From positions 1,489,501-1,553,500 of the forward strand of contig NC_019680.1 in the NCBI RefSeq assembly GCF_000316685.1: a stretch of DNA of 64,000 bases. The letters are read 5' to 3'. The notes under the pieces are model-generated. The model was not told where the DNA came from. It was given only the letters and a program-made list of their open reading frames with translations, and ran no database searches. This document shows positions 8,314-17,461 of this stretch, one piece after another. Numbering within the stretch: position 1 is the stretch's first letter; each line of letters opens with the position of its first letter. This DNA comes from Synechococcus sp. PCC 6312 (GTDB taxonomy: Bacteria; Cyanobacteriota; Cyanobacteriia; Thermosynechococcales; Thermosynechococcaceae). Made by a program: the position numbers and the translations under genes.

Positions 8314-9096
8314 ATGCTCCTCCACATTCATTCGGTTTTACCAATCCAGGCCGCCGTAAACTCAACCCCCTGGCAAACTTTAACGCCTCCCGGTCGGATT
8401 TTGTGTGCTGGATTGGGTGTGTTTGCCATTGCCTTAACCCCCAATGGCCAATGGTTGACTTGGTTGGTTTATGGTTTGGCTGTCCTTGGCCTGGTGATCT
8501 TGAGCCAGATTAACCTGGGGGACTTGGGGAAGCGGCTGGCAGTGGAGTTGTTATTTTTAAATATGATTATCCTTGGGACGCTCTTTCGCAGTGGCGGGGA
8601 TGTGGTTTGGAGTTATGGGCTAATTCGCATGACTAGCCAAGGCCTGGTGATTATGGGCAGTGTGGCCGCCAAGATGCTTTTATCCCTGATACTGTTGAAT
8701 ATTTTGACCCTGACAACGTCCGTTAGTGACTTAATCCATGGCCTGGCCCGCCTCAAGGTTCCCCCCTTGCTTATCGGGGTTTTAGGGGCGATGTATCGCT
8801 ATCTGGGATTGCTAATTTCAGAATTTCAAGCGACCCATCGCGCCGCCCAGGCCCGGAACTTAATGACAACTCCTGGAACAATCCGTTTAGTGATCAGCCA
8901 TAGCATTGGAAGTTTGTTTATTCGCACCTACGAACGGGGAGAACGGATTTACCAGGCCATGGCCGCCCGCGGTTCTGGAACGGCCCTTCACTCTACAGTG
9001 CCCCCCTATCATCCGACTGATTCCCGCCCAGATTGTTACGCCCTGATCGTCACAGCCCTGATTGCCCTGGCTGGCCAACTATCCCACTACCTCTAG
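8314..9096 (+). CDS. cbiQ: ECF transporter T component CbiQ
   Basis: Transmembrane coupling protein of 260 residues that links the metal-binding CbiM to the ATPases. Two Ala-Arg coupling motifs, AQARN and AARGS, lie in the cytoplasmic helices between about residues 187 and 222, as needed to dock onto CbiO. Several hydrophobic segments precede them, and a last helix closes the protein. It begins 19 bp after the CbiN-like gene. The next gene (sasA) is on the other strand, so no cbiO ATPase gene follows; the ATPase must be encoded elsewhere. Confidence 0.88.
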   Translation: MLLHIHSVLPIQAAVNSTPWQTLTPPGRILCAGLGVFAIALTPNGQWLTWLVYGLAVLGLVILSQINLGDLGKRLAVELLFLNMIILGTLFRSGGDVVWSYGLIRMTSQGLVIMGSVAAKMLLSLILLNILTLTTSVSDLIHGLARLKVPPLLIGVLGAMYRYLGLLISEFQATHRAAQARNLMTTPGTIRLVISHSIGSLFIRTYERGERIYQAMAARGSGTALHSTVPPYHPTDSRPDCYALIVTALIALAGQLSHYL

Positions 9097-9142
9097 GCTG
9101 AGGCTCAGTTCATGGGCCGTCAATGTCCTAAAATAGCTTGTC

Positions 9143-10303
9143 CTAACCCCGATACACCGGCAACGTAAACTGAAAATTACTGCCTTGTCCGGTTGAATCG
9201 ACCCAAATTTGCCCATAGTGGGCCCGAATAATTTCCCGACATAAGGATAGGCCAATTCCATAGCCATCAACTTCCGGGTTGGCGTGGAGGCGATACTGCT
9301 CTTCAAAGACCTTTTCCTGCTGCTCCCGGGGAATCCCAGGCCCCGTATCGGAGATACTAACCTGCACTTTTTGGGTGGTGCGATGGAGCGCGCTGAGGTG
9401 AATCTGCCCCCCTTCTGGTGTGTATTTATGGGCATTATCCAGAATATTGACTAACACCTGGCGCACCCGATCCCGATCTGCATGGACGGGGGGAATATCA
9501 CTGGGGAGGTCAGTCGTGATTTTCTGTTTCTTTTGGATGAAACTATCCCGTAAATCCGCCAGCACGCCCCGACAGAGATGATTGAGGTCTAGTTTGCGGG
9601 GATGAATATGCAAGGTTGAGCTACTGCCACGGGCGGCCAAGAGTAAATCTGTGATCATGTGCTCAATCACAGTGGTCTGATAGCGGGCATGGTGAAGCAG
9701 TCGATCCAGGGTGGCGGGTTCCATTTCGCTAGTAACGGTTTCTGACTCTGGATGCCAATAATTATCTAAGGTTTCTAGGGCTAAACTGACCGCAGTTAAG
9801 GGATTCCGCAATTCATGGGCCAACAGACTAATAATCCGATCCTTAAACTTGAGGTGATCCCGGAGGCTTTCAATGTCCTGGGTGAGTTGGAAAATTTCAT
9901 CGGCCATCCGCATAAATTCAGTGGTGTAGCTCAGGGACGCGGCCATCGCGCCTGTTTCCGCACTACCTCGATTGGCCTGGCTCTCTAGTTCCTGTTGCCA
10001 GCGGGGCCACCAATGATCGACTTTTTGGAGGAGTTTTTGCCCCGCTAGGGTTTGCCGGGGTTCTGGGCTAATTTTTACCAAGGCTGGAGTCGCAATTAAC
10101 TTGAAATGCTCAACCAAGTAGGGATGCTCACAGACTGAGATCACCTTGAGGTCAAAGCCATAGGGGGAAGGCAAAGATTGGAGGTGGGCTTGAATTTCTT
10201 GCACCCGCTCCCTAATTCCTGGTCGTTGATCGACAAACAACAACAACTTAAGGGGAGATTCAGCCCCATCGACAGCAACAGAAAACAAGTCAGGCGAGGA
10301 CAA
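9143..10303 (-). CDS. sasA: Circadian adaptive-response histidine kinase SasA
   Basis: Histidine kinase of 386 residues that binds KaiC and passes clock timing to RpaA. The N-terminal ~100 residues form the KaiB-like thioredoxin-fold sensor (LLFVDQRPGIRERVQ, EHFKLIATPALVKISPEPRQ). The phospho-acceptor is His163 in LLAHELRNPLTA, and the ATPase domain has NILDNAHKYTPEGG, ISDTGPGIP and GYGIGLSLCREI. There are no transmembrane segments, as expected for SasA. The start is TTG 10303-10301; a shorter start inside the first 20 residues is possible. kaiABC and rpaA are not in the window. Convergent with cbiQ. Confidence 0.92.
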   Translation of the reverse strand: MSSPDLFSVAVDGAESPLKLLLFVDQRPGIRERVQEIQAHLQSLPSPYGFDLKVISVCEHPYLVEHFKLIATPALVKISPEPRQTLAGQKLLQKVDHWWPRWQQELESQANRGSAETGAMAASLSYTTEFMRMADEIFQLTQDIESLRDHLKFKDRIISLLAHELRNPLTAVSLALETLDNYWHPESETVTSEMEPATLDRLLHHARYQTTVIEHMITDLLLAARGSSSTLHIHPRKLDLNHLCRGVLADLRDSFIQKKQKITTDLPSDIPPVHADRDRVRQVLVNILDNAHKYTPEGGQIHLSALHRTTQKVQVSISDTGPGIPREQQEKVFEEQYRLHANPEVDGYGIGLSLCREIIRAHYGQIWVDSTGQGSNFQFTLPVYRG

Positions 10304-10613
10304 AACTCTAACCTAAAGACGACTAGCTAAAGATGCCGAGGAGTAACAATCGCCTTAGCCATCATAATTGAGAACAGGGAACAATCAGCAAGGTTTGACA
10401 TCACCTTCTCCCATCAGCCTGATTGCGAATATCAAAGGGAATCACTGTCAGAGGATGGGCTGAGTTTTTGGTTTGCAGTTAACTCAGTTTATCTCTGACC
10501 CGGCCCCTATCACAACGACCTGATACACCCCTTAACTCCAGGATAATCGGCGGGTCTATGCCTCTCCAGAAGCCAATGGGCCACTAGTCAGCAAATAAGT
10601 CAGTGATGTCTCC
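10304..10613. other. Intergenic region between sasA and ndhK
   Basis: A 310-bp stretch upstream of sasA and downstream of ndhK, both on the minus strand. It should hold the sasA promoter, but no convincing -35/-10 pair, tRNA, operator or T-tailed terminator hairpin could be picked out. No ORF in it resembles a gene. Confidence 0.5.
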
Positions 10614-11327
10614 CTAGGCCTGGGCCGGCACATCCACAGGGGCAGCGGTTAAAGCGGCGGGAACGGGTTGACTGAGGGCGGCGGCTAGTTCTGGAGGTGG
10701 GGCTTGGCGGCTGGCGGCATTGAGATATTCCCCAGTTAAAATTGGGGCAACGGCTTTCATTTCGTGCTTAACCGTAAATAGACGTTGGGCCTGTTGGAAA
10801 TTTCCCCGCTCGTTGAGATGCTCGTTGGCAATTTTTTTCCGCAGTTTGACAATAGCATCCATAATTGCCTCTGGGCGGGGAGGGCAACCGGGCAAATAGA
10901 CATCTACGGGAATCAACTTATCAACGCCCCGCACGGCCGAGTAGGAATCCGAGCTAAACATCCCCCCAGTAATGGTGCAAGCTCCCATGGCAATCACATA
11001 TTTGGGTTCAGGCATTTGGTCATAGAGGCGGACAAGGGCTGGGGCCATCTTCATGGTGATAGTACCAGAGGTAATGATCAGGTCAGCCTGGCGGGGACTG
11101 GATCGGGGAACTAAGCCAAAGCGGTCAAAGTCGAACCGAGAGCCAATCATGGCGGCAAATTCAATAAAACAGCAGGCTGTGCCATAGAGGAGGGGCCATA
11201 AACTGGAAAGCCTGGCCCAGTCATAAACATCATTTAAGGAGGTGAGGATGATATTCTCCCCTAACTCTTGGGGAACTTCCGGGCGAGAGATCGGATTCTG
11301 AATGGTTGGCACAGTGGTATTGGTCAT
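10614..11327 (-). CDS. ndhK: NDH-1 subunit K (NdhK)
   Basis: Fe-S subunit of the cyanobacterial NDH-1 complex, working in respiration and photosystem I cyclic electron flow at the thylakoid. The N2 cluster ligands are visible: Cys52-Cys53 in [10 protein letters not shown], Cys117 in [10 protein letters not shown] and Cys148 in LPGCPPRPE. The 237-residue length and the Ala/Pro-rich C-terminal tail are normal for cyanobacterial NdhK. In most cyanobacteria and plastids the order is ndhC-ndhK-ndhJ; neither partner flanks it here, and the upstream 466 bp carries no gene. Start ATG 11327. Confidence 0.95.
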   Translation of the reverse strand: MTNTTVPTIQNPISRPEVPQELGENIILTSLNDVYDWARLSSLWPLLYGTACCFIEFAAMIGSRFDFDRFGLVPRSSPRQADLIITSGTITMKMAPALVRLYDQMPEPKYVIAMGACTITGGMFSSDSYSAVRGVDKLIPVDVYLPGCPPRPEAIMDAIVKLRKKIANEHLNERGNFQQAQRLFTVKHEMKAVAPILTGEYLNAASRQAPPPELAAALSQPVPAALTAAPVDVPAQA

Positions 11328-11793
11328 GGGTGTTCACTCAGCTAAGGAAAGGGAGAGGCAGAAATGAAGTCAGAGGCTAATCACAGAATATAACGTTACA
11401 GAGACTGTTCTAAGACGAGAGACCGGGTATGACGATTACCGATATGCCGAGGAGGGGCCATACCACCAACTCAATTCTAGAACGACCCTGAAACAGCCTT
11501 AAACGAGCTGGTGCTATCCAGTGAAGTCATTCTCGGCCGAGATCATCTCTAGGGGCTGGTCTCTTCAAGGGGGATGGGGACAATTCTCTGACATCTACAA
11601 AGATGACCGTTTCCCAGGCCTGGAATCGTTTGCCCAGAGTCATAGTAACAAATCTATTTGACCTAGCTTCATGTTTGAGATTGATAAATCTTTGGCCTGG
11701 GTTTAGGGGGACTTATGGCCAGACTCAATGGGGGTAGATTATGGTAAAAACTACTATAATTAAAAACAGTTAACGTTACCCACCCCAACTCCT
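11328..11793. other. Divergent ndhK/nadA intergenic region
   Basis: A 466-bp gap between the starts of ndhK (minus) and nadA (plus), so it carries both promoters. The word TAACGTTAC occurs twice, near 11391 and 11771, at the two ends next to the two genes. This could be a shared site but is short enough to be chance. No ndhC remnant, small ORF or RNA gene was recognised. Confidence 0.45.
11755..11760 (+). promoter_or_regulatory. Candidate -10 box of nadA
   Basis: A consensus TATAAT ends 33 bases before the nadA GTG start. No TTGACA-like hexamer is found 16-18 bases upstream, so this is a -10 element without a clear -35. Confidence 0.4.
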
Positions 11794-12759
11794 GTGTTTG
11801 CAACCCTTGCTCCCCCCAGGCCAACCCTCGATGCCCATGCCTTAGTTGCGGCGATCCAGGCCCTTAAGACAGATCTCAATGCGGTGATTTTGGCCCACTA
11901 CTACCAGGAGCCAGGGATTCAGGATGTGGCGGATTACATCGGGGATTCCTTGGGGTTATCCCAACAGGCGGCCCAAACCTCAGCCCAGGTGATTGTCTTT
12001 GCTGGGGTACACTTCATGGCTGAGACGGCCAAAATTTTGAATCCGGATAAACAGGTGTTACTTCCCGATTTAGCGGCCGGTTGTTCTCTGGCGGATAGTT
12101 GTCCGGCGGCAGAATTTGCGGCGTTTAAGGCAGCCCACCCAAACCACTTGGTCATTTCCTATATCAATTGCACCGCAGAGGTTAAAGCCCTCAGTGATAT
12201 TATCTGCACCAGTGCCAACGCCGTCAAAATCCTCCAGCAGATTCCCGCAGAGCAACCGATTATTTTTGCCCCTGACCGTAACTTAGGCCGCTATGTCATG
12301 GCGCAAACTGGGCGGGAGTTGCTGCTTTGGGATGGCAGTTGTATTGTCCATGAAACTTTTTCCGAAAAGCGGATCATTGAACTGGGGCTGGACTATCCCG
12401 ATGCCAAGCTCATTGCCCACCCGGAATGTGAACCCGCCATTCTGCGCCATGCTGACTATATTGGTTCGACAACAGCCTTGCTGAAGTATACCCAAACCAG
12501 CCCGGAACAAACCTTTATTGTCGCCACTGAGCCGGGGATTATTCATCAAATGCAGCGGGCTAATCCTGAAAAAACCTATATTCCCGCCCCCTCGATGAGT
12601 AATTGCAACTGTAATGAGTGTCCCTATATGCGGCTGAATACCCTGGAAAAACTCTATTCCTGTATGGTGAATCAGTCCCCAGAAGTTACCGTTCCCCCAG
12701 ACATTGCCGCGGCGGCCCGCAAACCCATTCAGCGTATGTTAGAACTGAGTCGCACTTGA
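11794..12759 (+). CDS. nadA: Quinolinate synthase NadA
   Basis: [4Fe-4S] enzyme that condenses iminoaspartate and dihydroxyacetone phosphate to quinolinate in NAD synthesis, 321 residues. Likely cluster ligands are Cys126 (YINCTAEVK), Cys212 (HPEC) and a cysteine in the CNCNEC cluster at 271-276. [20 protein letters not shown] is the conserved substrate region. The start is GTG 11794, giving a family-like N-terminus. It is followed after 20 bp by the glutaminase gene on the same strand. Confidence 0.95.
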   Translation: MFATLAPPRPTLDAHALVAAIQALKTDLNAVILAHYYQEPGIQDVADYIGDSLGLSQQAAQTSAQVIVFAGVHFMAETAKILNPDKQVLLPDLAAGCSLADSCPAAEFAAFKAAHPNHLVISYINCTAEVKALSDIICTSANAVKILQQIPAEQPIIFAPDRNLGRYVMAQTGRELLLWDGSCIVHETFSEKRIIELGLDYPDAKLIAHPECEPAILRHADYIGSTTALLKYTQTSPEQTFIVATEPGIIHQMQRANPEKTYIPAPSMSNCNCNECPYMRLNTLEKLYSCMVNQSPEVTVPPDIAAAARKPIQRMLELSRT

Positions 12760-12779
12760 TGCCTGGGATCTAAACGTTT

Positions 12780-13697
12780 GTGGCCATAACATCTCGAGAT
12801 CGGTTAAATCAACTTGACCTGTTGCAATTGGAGAGGTGGGCAGAATCCGTTCAAGGGAAAAAACTTTCCGGAAAAATACTCGAACGCTTACCCAGTGATC
12901 CCCAAGAAGCCACTATTGCCATTGCCAGCCTCGATGATCATCGCTTGGCCTGGGGCAGTACTGGGGCAACCTTTCCGCTGATGAGTGTGGTCAAGCCATT
13001 TTTATTACTCTACTTACTGGAGACTTTGGGGGCTGAGGTCGTTTTTCAGAAAGTCGGGATACAACCTTCCGCCCGGCCCTATAACTCGGTCGTGGAATTG
13101 GAAATTGATCAGGGCTGGCCCCGCAATCCAATGATTAACAGTGGGGCCATCTGTCTGGCGAGTTTATTGCCAGGGGAATCCGCAACCGCGAAATGTGACG
13201 CGTTAAGGCATTGGCTGAATCACGTTTCGGGGGCCCAACTCGTCCTTGATCAGCAGGTTTTAGCCCAAGTCAATGCCCATCCCAACTGGCAAAATCGGGG
13301 AATTACTCACCTGTTAAATTTGGCGGGTCATTTTGAGCATCCCCAGTTAGTCTTGGATAGCTACAATCAAATTTGCTGTTTACGGACAACGGTAACCGAT
13401 TTAGCGGCCCTTGGCCTGGTTCTGGCGGGAAAAAATCCCCAGATTGGCCCTAAATATCGGCAGTTAGTGAATGGGATTATGCTCACCTGCGGACTGTACG
13501 AAGACTCGGCCCAAATGATGGCCCACATTGGCCTACCCATGAAGTCAGGGGTGAGTGGAGCTATGGTTGCGATTATTCCCCAGGCCGGTGCCATAGCTGT
13601 GTATAGTCCTCTCTTGGATGAGACGGGTAATTCTGTCTGGAGCTTGGCCCTATTGGAAGAAATCTCACAGAGCTTGGAGTTGAGCATTTTAAGCTAA
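12780..13697 (+). CDS. glsA: Glutaminase
   Basis: Serine-dependent glutaminase of 305 residues with the beta-lactamase-like fold, hydrolysing glutamine to glutamate and ammonia. The catalytic SxxK pair is Ser69/Lys72 in PLMSVVKPF. PRNPMINSGAICLASLL matches the family block PRNPxINxGAI, and GLYEDSAQM with GLPMKSGVSGAMVAIIP supplies the Tyr and Ser motifs. The start is GTG 12780. The 20-bp gap to nadA suggests co-transcription; both deal with nitrogen metabolites, but no direct link is implied. Confidence 0.85.
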   Translation: MAITSRDRLNQLDLLQLERWAESVQGKKLSGKILERLPSDPQEATIAIASLDDHRLAWGSTGATFPLMSVVKPFLLLYLLETLGAEVVFQKVGIQPSARPYNSVVELEIDQGWPRNPMINSGAICLASLLPGESATAKCDALRHWLNHVSGAQLVLDQQVLAQVNAHPNWQNRGITHLLNLAGHFEHPQLVLDSYNQICCLRTTVTDLAALGLVLAGKNPQIGPKYRQLVNGIMLTCGLYEDSAQMMAHIGLPMKSGVSGAMVAIIPQAGAIAVYSPLLDETGNSVWSLALLEEISQSLELSILS

Positions 13698-13717
13698 CTT
13701 CCCCGATGATGTTCTCG

Positions 13718-15004
13718 TTAGGGTATGGATTCGAGAAGCCTATTTTTCTCTCTCAGAAATTCACCAATCAAATAAAGAGAACCCGTTAAAACGAGGGGCT
13801 GGGGTGGGGGGGCTGGGGTAAGGGTGGCCTGGAGGGCGGTGGCTAAATCAGGATGGGTCATTACCACGGGCAAATCATGGCCAATTCTCTCAGCGAGGGT
13901 CTTTAACTCCAGTGGGTTGAAGGCATCATGGCCTGGGATGGGAACGAGATGGAGATGATCCTGGGGGCGTAAGAGGGCGGTGAGAAGGGCCTGGGCATCT
14001 TTGCTGGCGAGAATTCCTATCATCCAGGTGACGGGAGCAAGGCCCTGTTGATCTAAATATTGCCGGAGTAGGTGGGCGGCTGGTTCGTTGTGGGCCCCGT
14101 CTAAGAGGATTCGTTGTCCCCGCCAGGCCAGCCATTGTAACCGCCCCGGCCAGCGAGTTTTAGCCATTCCCGTGGTGACGGCCTGGCCAGAAATCTGCCA
14201 ACCTTGAGACTTTAAGCAGTCAATCGTGGCTAGGGCCAAGGCCGCATTCACCAGTTGCACATCACCCGCTAAGGGGAGGGGAAACCGATAGTCGCGCCAC
14301 ATTCCCCAGGCCTGTTGCGTAAAGATCCCACTCAGATATTCGGCTGGTGCGGGGCTGAAGATCGGACAATGGAGGGCCTGGGCGCGTTCGAGGATGACAG
14401 TTTGGGCCGTAGTCGGCATGGGGCCAATAATGGCAGGGCGGTGGGGCTTAAGAATGCCAGCTTTTTCTGTTGCAATTTCCGCCAAGGTATTGCCTAAACG
14501 CTGCCAATGATCCCGACCAATTGAAGTAATGACAGTCACAAGGGGCAAATCACACACATTGGTCGCATCTAACCGCCCCCCCAGGCCCACCTCAATGACG
14601 GCAATATCTACCTTTTGACGGGCAAAATACAGCCAGGCCACAGCCGTAATGATTTCAAACTGGGTCGGACTTTCCTCTAAGGCAGTGGTAGCAGCAATCA
14701 CATCCTTCAAGAGCGTGACCAAGTCATCGGAAGCAATGGCCACTTGATTCAGGGTGATCCGTTCTGTCCAATCCACCAAATGGGGGGAGGTATAACAACC
14801 CACACAATACCCGGCTGCGGTCAAAATAGCGGATAGATAGGCACAAACCGACCCCTTGCCATTCGTACCTGCAACATGAATGATCGGCACATGGGCCTGG
14901 GGATTGCCAAGTTCCTTGAGGAAGACCTGGATGGTTTCTAACCCCAAGCGCACCCCAAACCGCCCATAGTTGCCCACCAATTGATCAACAGTTTTTTGGC
15001 TCAC
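13718..15004 (-). CDS. folC: Folylpolyglutamate / dihydrofolate synthase FolC
   Basis: Mur-ligase-like ATP enzyme of 428 residues that adds glutamate to dihydropteroate and folates. The P-loop is IIHVAGTNGKGSVCAYLS near residue 45; VAVIEVGLGGRLDATN-type and ITSIGRDHWQRLG blocks follow, and LLDGAHNEPAA in the C-terminal domain is diagnostic. The start is GTG 15004. It is divergent from the dehydratase gene, 44 bp away, and convergent with the glutaminase gene. Confidence 0.9.
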   Translation of the reverse strand: MSQKTVDQLVGNYGRFGVRLGLETIQVFLKELGNPQAHVPIIHVAGTNGKGSVCAYLSAILTAAGYCVGCYTSPHLVDWTERITLNQVAIASDDLVTLLKDVIAATTALEESPTQFEIITAVAWLYFARQKVDIAVIEVGLGGRLDATNVCDLPLVTVITSIGRDHWQRLGNTLAEIATEKAGILKPHRPAIIGPMPTTAQTVILERAQALHCPIFSPAPAEYLSGIFTQQAWGMWRDYRFPLPLAGDVQLVNAALALATIDCLKSQGWQISGQAVTTGMAKTRWPGRLQWLAWRGQRILLDGAHNEPAAHLLRQYLDQQGLAPVTWMIGILASKDAQALLTALLRPQDHLHLVPIPGHDAFNPLELKTLAERIGHDLPVVMTHPDLATALQATLTPAPPPQPLVLTGSLYLIGEFLREKNRLLESIP

Positions 15005-15048
15005 AAATATATCCGCACCTTGGGTGATTAATGTGATCGTAAGCTAGG

Positions 15049-16059
15049 ATGCACAACCGATTAAGTCCCAACCCATTCATGGCCCCTATTTCCGAAACTG
15101 TTACTGCCGCCGATATCCTCCAGGCCAGTCATCGCCTCCAATCCATTGCCCACCGCACCCCGGTCATTACCTCCCAAACCGTTGATACCCTGACCCAAGC
15201 CCAGGTTTTCTTTAAGTGTGAAAATTTCCAACGGACAGGTTCCTTCAAATTCCGAGGAGCTTACAACGCCCTTTGCCAACTGACTGACAGCCAACAAGAA
15301 CAGGGAGTTTTAACCTACTCATCCGGGAACCATGCTCAGGCCCTTGCCCTTGCCGGAAAACGCTTGGGAATCCCCACCACTATTGTCATGCCTACCGATG
15401 CTCCTGCTGTTAAATTAGCCGCAACTCAGCAATATGGAGCCGAAATTATTCCCTATGACCGCAACCAGACCAGCCGTGAAAGCCTTGGACAACAATTGGC
15501 TAGGGAACGCGACTTGACCATCATTCCGCCCTACGATCATCCCCATGTGATTGCGGGACAAGGAACCACGGCCCTAGAGCTTTTGCAATCCGTTGATGCC
15601 TTAGATGTTGTTTTAGTCTGTTGTGGGGGTGGCGGACTCCTGTCTGGCTGTGCCCTTGTCTTAAAGGAGTTTGTCCCATCCTGTCGCGTGATTGGTGTAG
15701 AACCCAAATTGGCTGATGACGCGACCCGTTCCTTTTATGGTGGTCAACTCCAAACCGTGCTGAATCCCCCCACAATTGCCGATGGAGCCAGAACCCCTAG
15801 CCTAGGAACCTATACCTTTCCCATTGTTTTAGAAACCGTGGATCAGATGTTAACCGTATCAGAAGCAGCCATTGTCCAGGCCTGTCGCTTTCTGGGAACC
15901 TATCTGAAACTGGTTGTTGAACCCACCGGAGCCTTGGCCACCGCCGCCCTTTTAGAACTCGCTACATCTGGGGCCTGGGCTGGACAACGAATTGGAGTCA
16001 TTTTAAGCGGTGGTAATGTAGATTTATCCGACTGGTTCGGTCGTAACTCCCTGTCTTAA
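15049..16059 (+). CDS. Threonine/serine dehydratase (PLP fold type II)
   Basis: PLP enzyme of 336 residues of the threonine ammonia-lyase / serine racemase group. The Schiff-base lysine lies in RTGSFKFRGAYNAL, YSSGNHAQALA binds substrate, and CCGGGGLLSG holds the PLP phosphate. It lacks the C-terminal ACT regulatory domains of biosynthetic IlvA, so it is the short catabolic or racemase-like type; which reaction dominates cannot be read. Two starts are possible, ATG 15049 or ATG 15079 (MAPISETV); the second removes ten poorly conserved residues. The following fusion gene starts 17 bp downstream. Confidence 0.85.
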   Translation: MHNRLSPNPFMAPISETVTAADILQASHRLQSIAHRTPVITSQTVDTLTQAQVFFKCENFQRTGSFKFRGAYNALCQLTDSQQEQGVLTYSSGNHAQALALAGKRLGIPTTIVMPTDAPAVKLAATQQYGAEIIPYDRNQTSRESLGQQLARERDLTIIPPYDHPHVIAGQGTTALELLQSVDALDVVLVCCGGGGLLSGCALVLKEFVPSCRVIGVEPKLADDATRSFYGGQLQTVLNPPTIADGARTPSLGTYTFPIVLETVDQMLTVSEAAIVQACRFLGTYLKLVVEPTGALATAALLELATSGAWAGQRIGVILSGGNVDLSDWFGRNSLS

Positions 16060-16076
16060 GGTTGCAGCAGTTGACT

Positions 16077-17201
16077 ATGGCCAGACTTCTCCTGGGGGAA
16101 CCCGCCCCCTGGTTTACCTTACCCAGTTCCGTTAATCCCCAATACAACATTGATACAGTGGGCGGTCATCGGACAATTTTGCTGTTCTTAGGTCACTGTA
16201 GTGTGCCAACAGTCAAACGGGTTTTAGAAGGGTTTCTGGCTCTCCAAACCGAACTAGCCACTGCGGGCATCCCTCTTTTTGCCATCAGTATTGACCCCCA
16301 TGATCAGCCCCTTCAGTCCCTGGTTGATCCCAATAGCTATTGCAAATTTCTTTGGGATTTTGAGCGAGATGTGAGCCGCCTATATGGGGTGATTCAAACC
16401 GATAAAAAAGGGCAAGACCAATATCATCCTCAAGCTTTTATCCTGAATCAACGGCTGCAAATTGTCGGAATTTTTCCCATCCAAGGCCAAGCCAATTTTC
16501 CAGCCCAAATTGTTGATCTTGCCCGGAAACTCCCCCCAGACCCGCCCTTAACCATTGCCACGCCCCAGGCCCCAGTTTTATTTGTTCCCCATCTCCTTGA
16601 ACCTAGCCTTTGCCAAAAACTGATTGCCCTCTATGAAGCGGATGGCGGTCGGCCCTCTGGATTTATGCGACAAGTGGATGGCAAAACTGTAGAAATTATG
16701 GATGATGGCTTTAAGCGGCGACGAGATTTACTGATTACGGATGAGCAATTGCTGGCCCACCTCAATGCCTTAATGGCCCGCCGTCTGCGCCCGGAAATTC
16801 GCAAAGCCTTTCAGTTTGACATAACCCGCTTTGAACGATACCTGGTGGCCTGTTATGAGGAGGAAAGCCAAGGATTTTTTAATCGTCATCGAGATGACAC
16901 CACCAAAGGCACCGCTCACCGCCGTTTTGCCATGACCCTCAATCTCAACACGGGTGACTATGAAGGGGGGTATCTGCGGTTTCCTGAATTTGGGCCTCAT
17001 CTCTATCGGCCTGGCGTTGGGGAAGCTGTGATTTTTTCCTGTTCCCTCCTCCACGAAGCCACCCCTGTCACCCAAGGCGGCCGCTATGTCCTCCTCAACT
17101 TTTTCTATGATGAACCCGCCGCCCAAATCCGTTCACAAAATCTTGAGTTTGTTCTACTTTCCGATTCACCTCCTTCCCCAGCCACTAAGCCCGAACAATA
17201 A
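16077..17201 (+). CDS. Thioredoxin-fold (peroxiredoxin-like) / 2OG-Fe(II) dioxygenase fusion
   Basis: A 374-residue two-domain protein. Residues 1-160 form an AhpC/TSA-like thioredoxin fold (GEPAPWFTLPSS, IPLFAISIDPHDQ, QAFILNQRLQIVGIFP). The peroxidatic motif is not canonical: around Cys41 the sequence is FLGHCSVPTV instead of PxxxTxxC, so peroxidase activity is doubtful. Residues ~175-360 form a prolyl-4-hydroxylase-like dioxygenase: the iron ligands HxD are in FFNRHRDDTTKG, the distal His is in LLHEATPV, and the 2-oxoglutarate arginine is in GGRYVLL. ATG 16077 is preferred over TTG 16062. The substrate is unknown. Confidence 0.82.
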   Translation: MARLLLGEPAPWFTLPSSVNPQYNIDTVGGHRTILLFLGHCSVPTVKRVLEGFLALQTELATAGIPLFAISIDPHDQPLQSLVDPNSYCKFLWDFERDVSRLYGVIQTDKKGQDQYHPQAFILNQRLQIVGIFPIQGQANFPAQIVDLARKLPPDPPLTIATPQAPVLFVPHLLEPSLCQKLIALYEADGGRPSGFMRQVDGKTVEIMDDGFKRRRDLLITDEQLLAHLNALMARRLRPEIRKAFQFDITRFERYLVACYEEESQGFFNRHRDDTTKGTAHRRFAMTLNLNTGDYEGGYLRFPEFGPHLYRPGVGEAVIFSCSLLHEATPVTQGGRYVLLNFFYDEPAAQIRSQNLEFVLLSDSPPSPATKPEQ

Positions 17202-17261
17202 GCAAACAGATGCAAAACTAGAAATCCAATCCGTTCCCATCTGTCTGTAGGGCGGGTCAAA

Positions 17262-17408
17262 ATGGGGACAGCAGTTGTTTGAATCGCAACAGGACGAACG
17301 AAAAAACAAATTGACGACCACAGTTGACGCACGGATAGTTTTGTTTACCCCGGCGGTGGCGTTTTTTGCTGACGTGGGTAGATTAGCCATTGGGAATCTC
17401 ACCACCAT
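17262..17408 (-). mobile_element. Relic of an IS1-family insA gene
   Basis: Read on the minus strand, one frame encodes STHVSKKRHRRGKQNYPCVNC followed by GRQFVFS. The stretch RRGKQNYxCVxCGRQF is the zinc-ribbon part of IS1-family InsA. The 5' end is degenerate: the expected CPHCGS start is replaced by a region with a frame slip and a stop (TAA within AATGGCTAATCT). The 3' part of insA, all of insB and the terminal repeats are missing, so only about 150 bp remain. It sits between the fusion gene and the 3' end of the phosphatase gene. Confidence 0.62.
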
Positions 17409-17461
17409 GAAACGCCGTATTGATACGCTCTTGTCCAAAGCAGGACTAGGGTATAAGCTTC

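Noticed and set aside
10332..11451. ATGCCGAGGAG repeated upstream of sasA and ndhK
   Set aside because: An 11-bp match between two places in 64 kb is expected many times by chance.
11328..11793. Two TAACGTTAC words as a shared operator of ndhK and nadA
   Set aside because: Nine bases in 466 bp, no known regulator with this site, and no symmetry with the promoters; left as a note only.
17166..17438. 90-codon minus-strand ORF beside the phosphatase gene
   Set aside because: It is the wrong frame of the insA relic and overlaps the end of the fusion gene.
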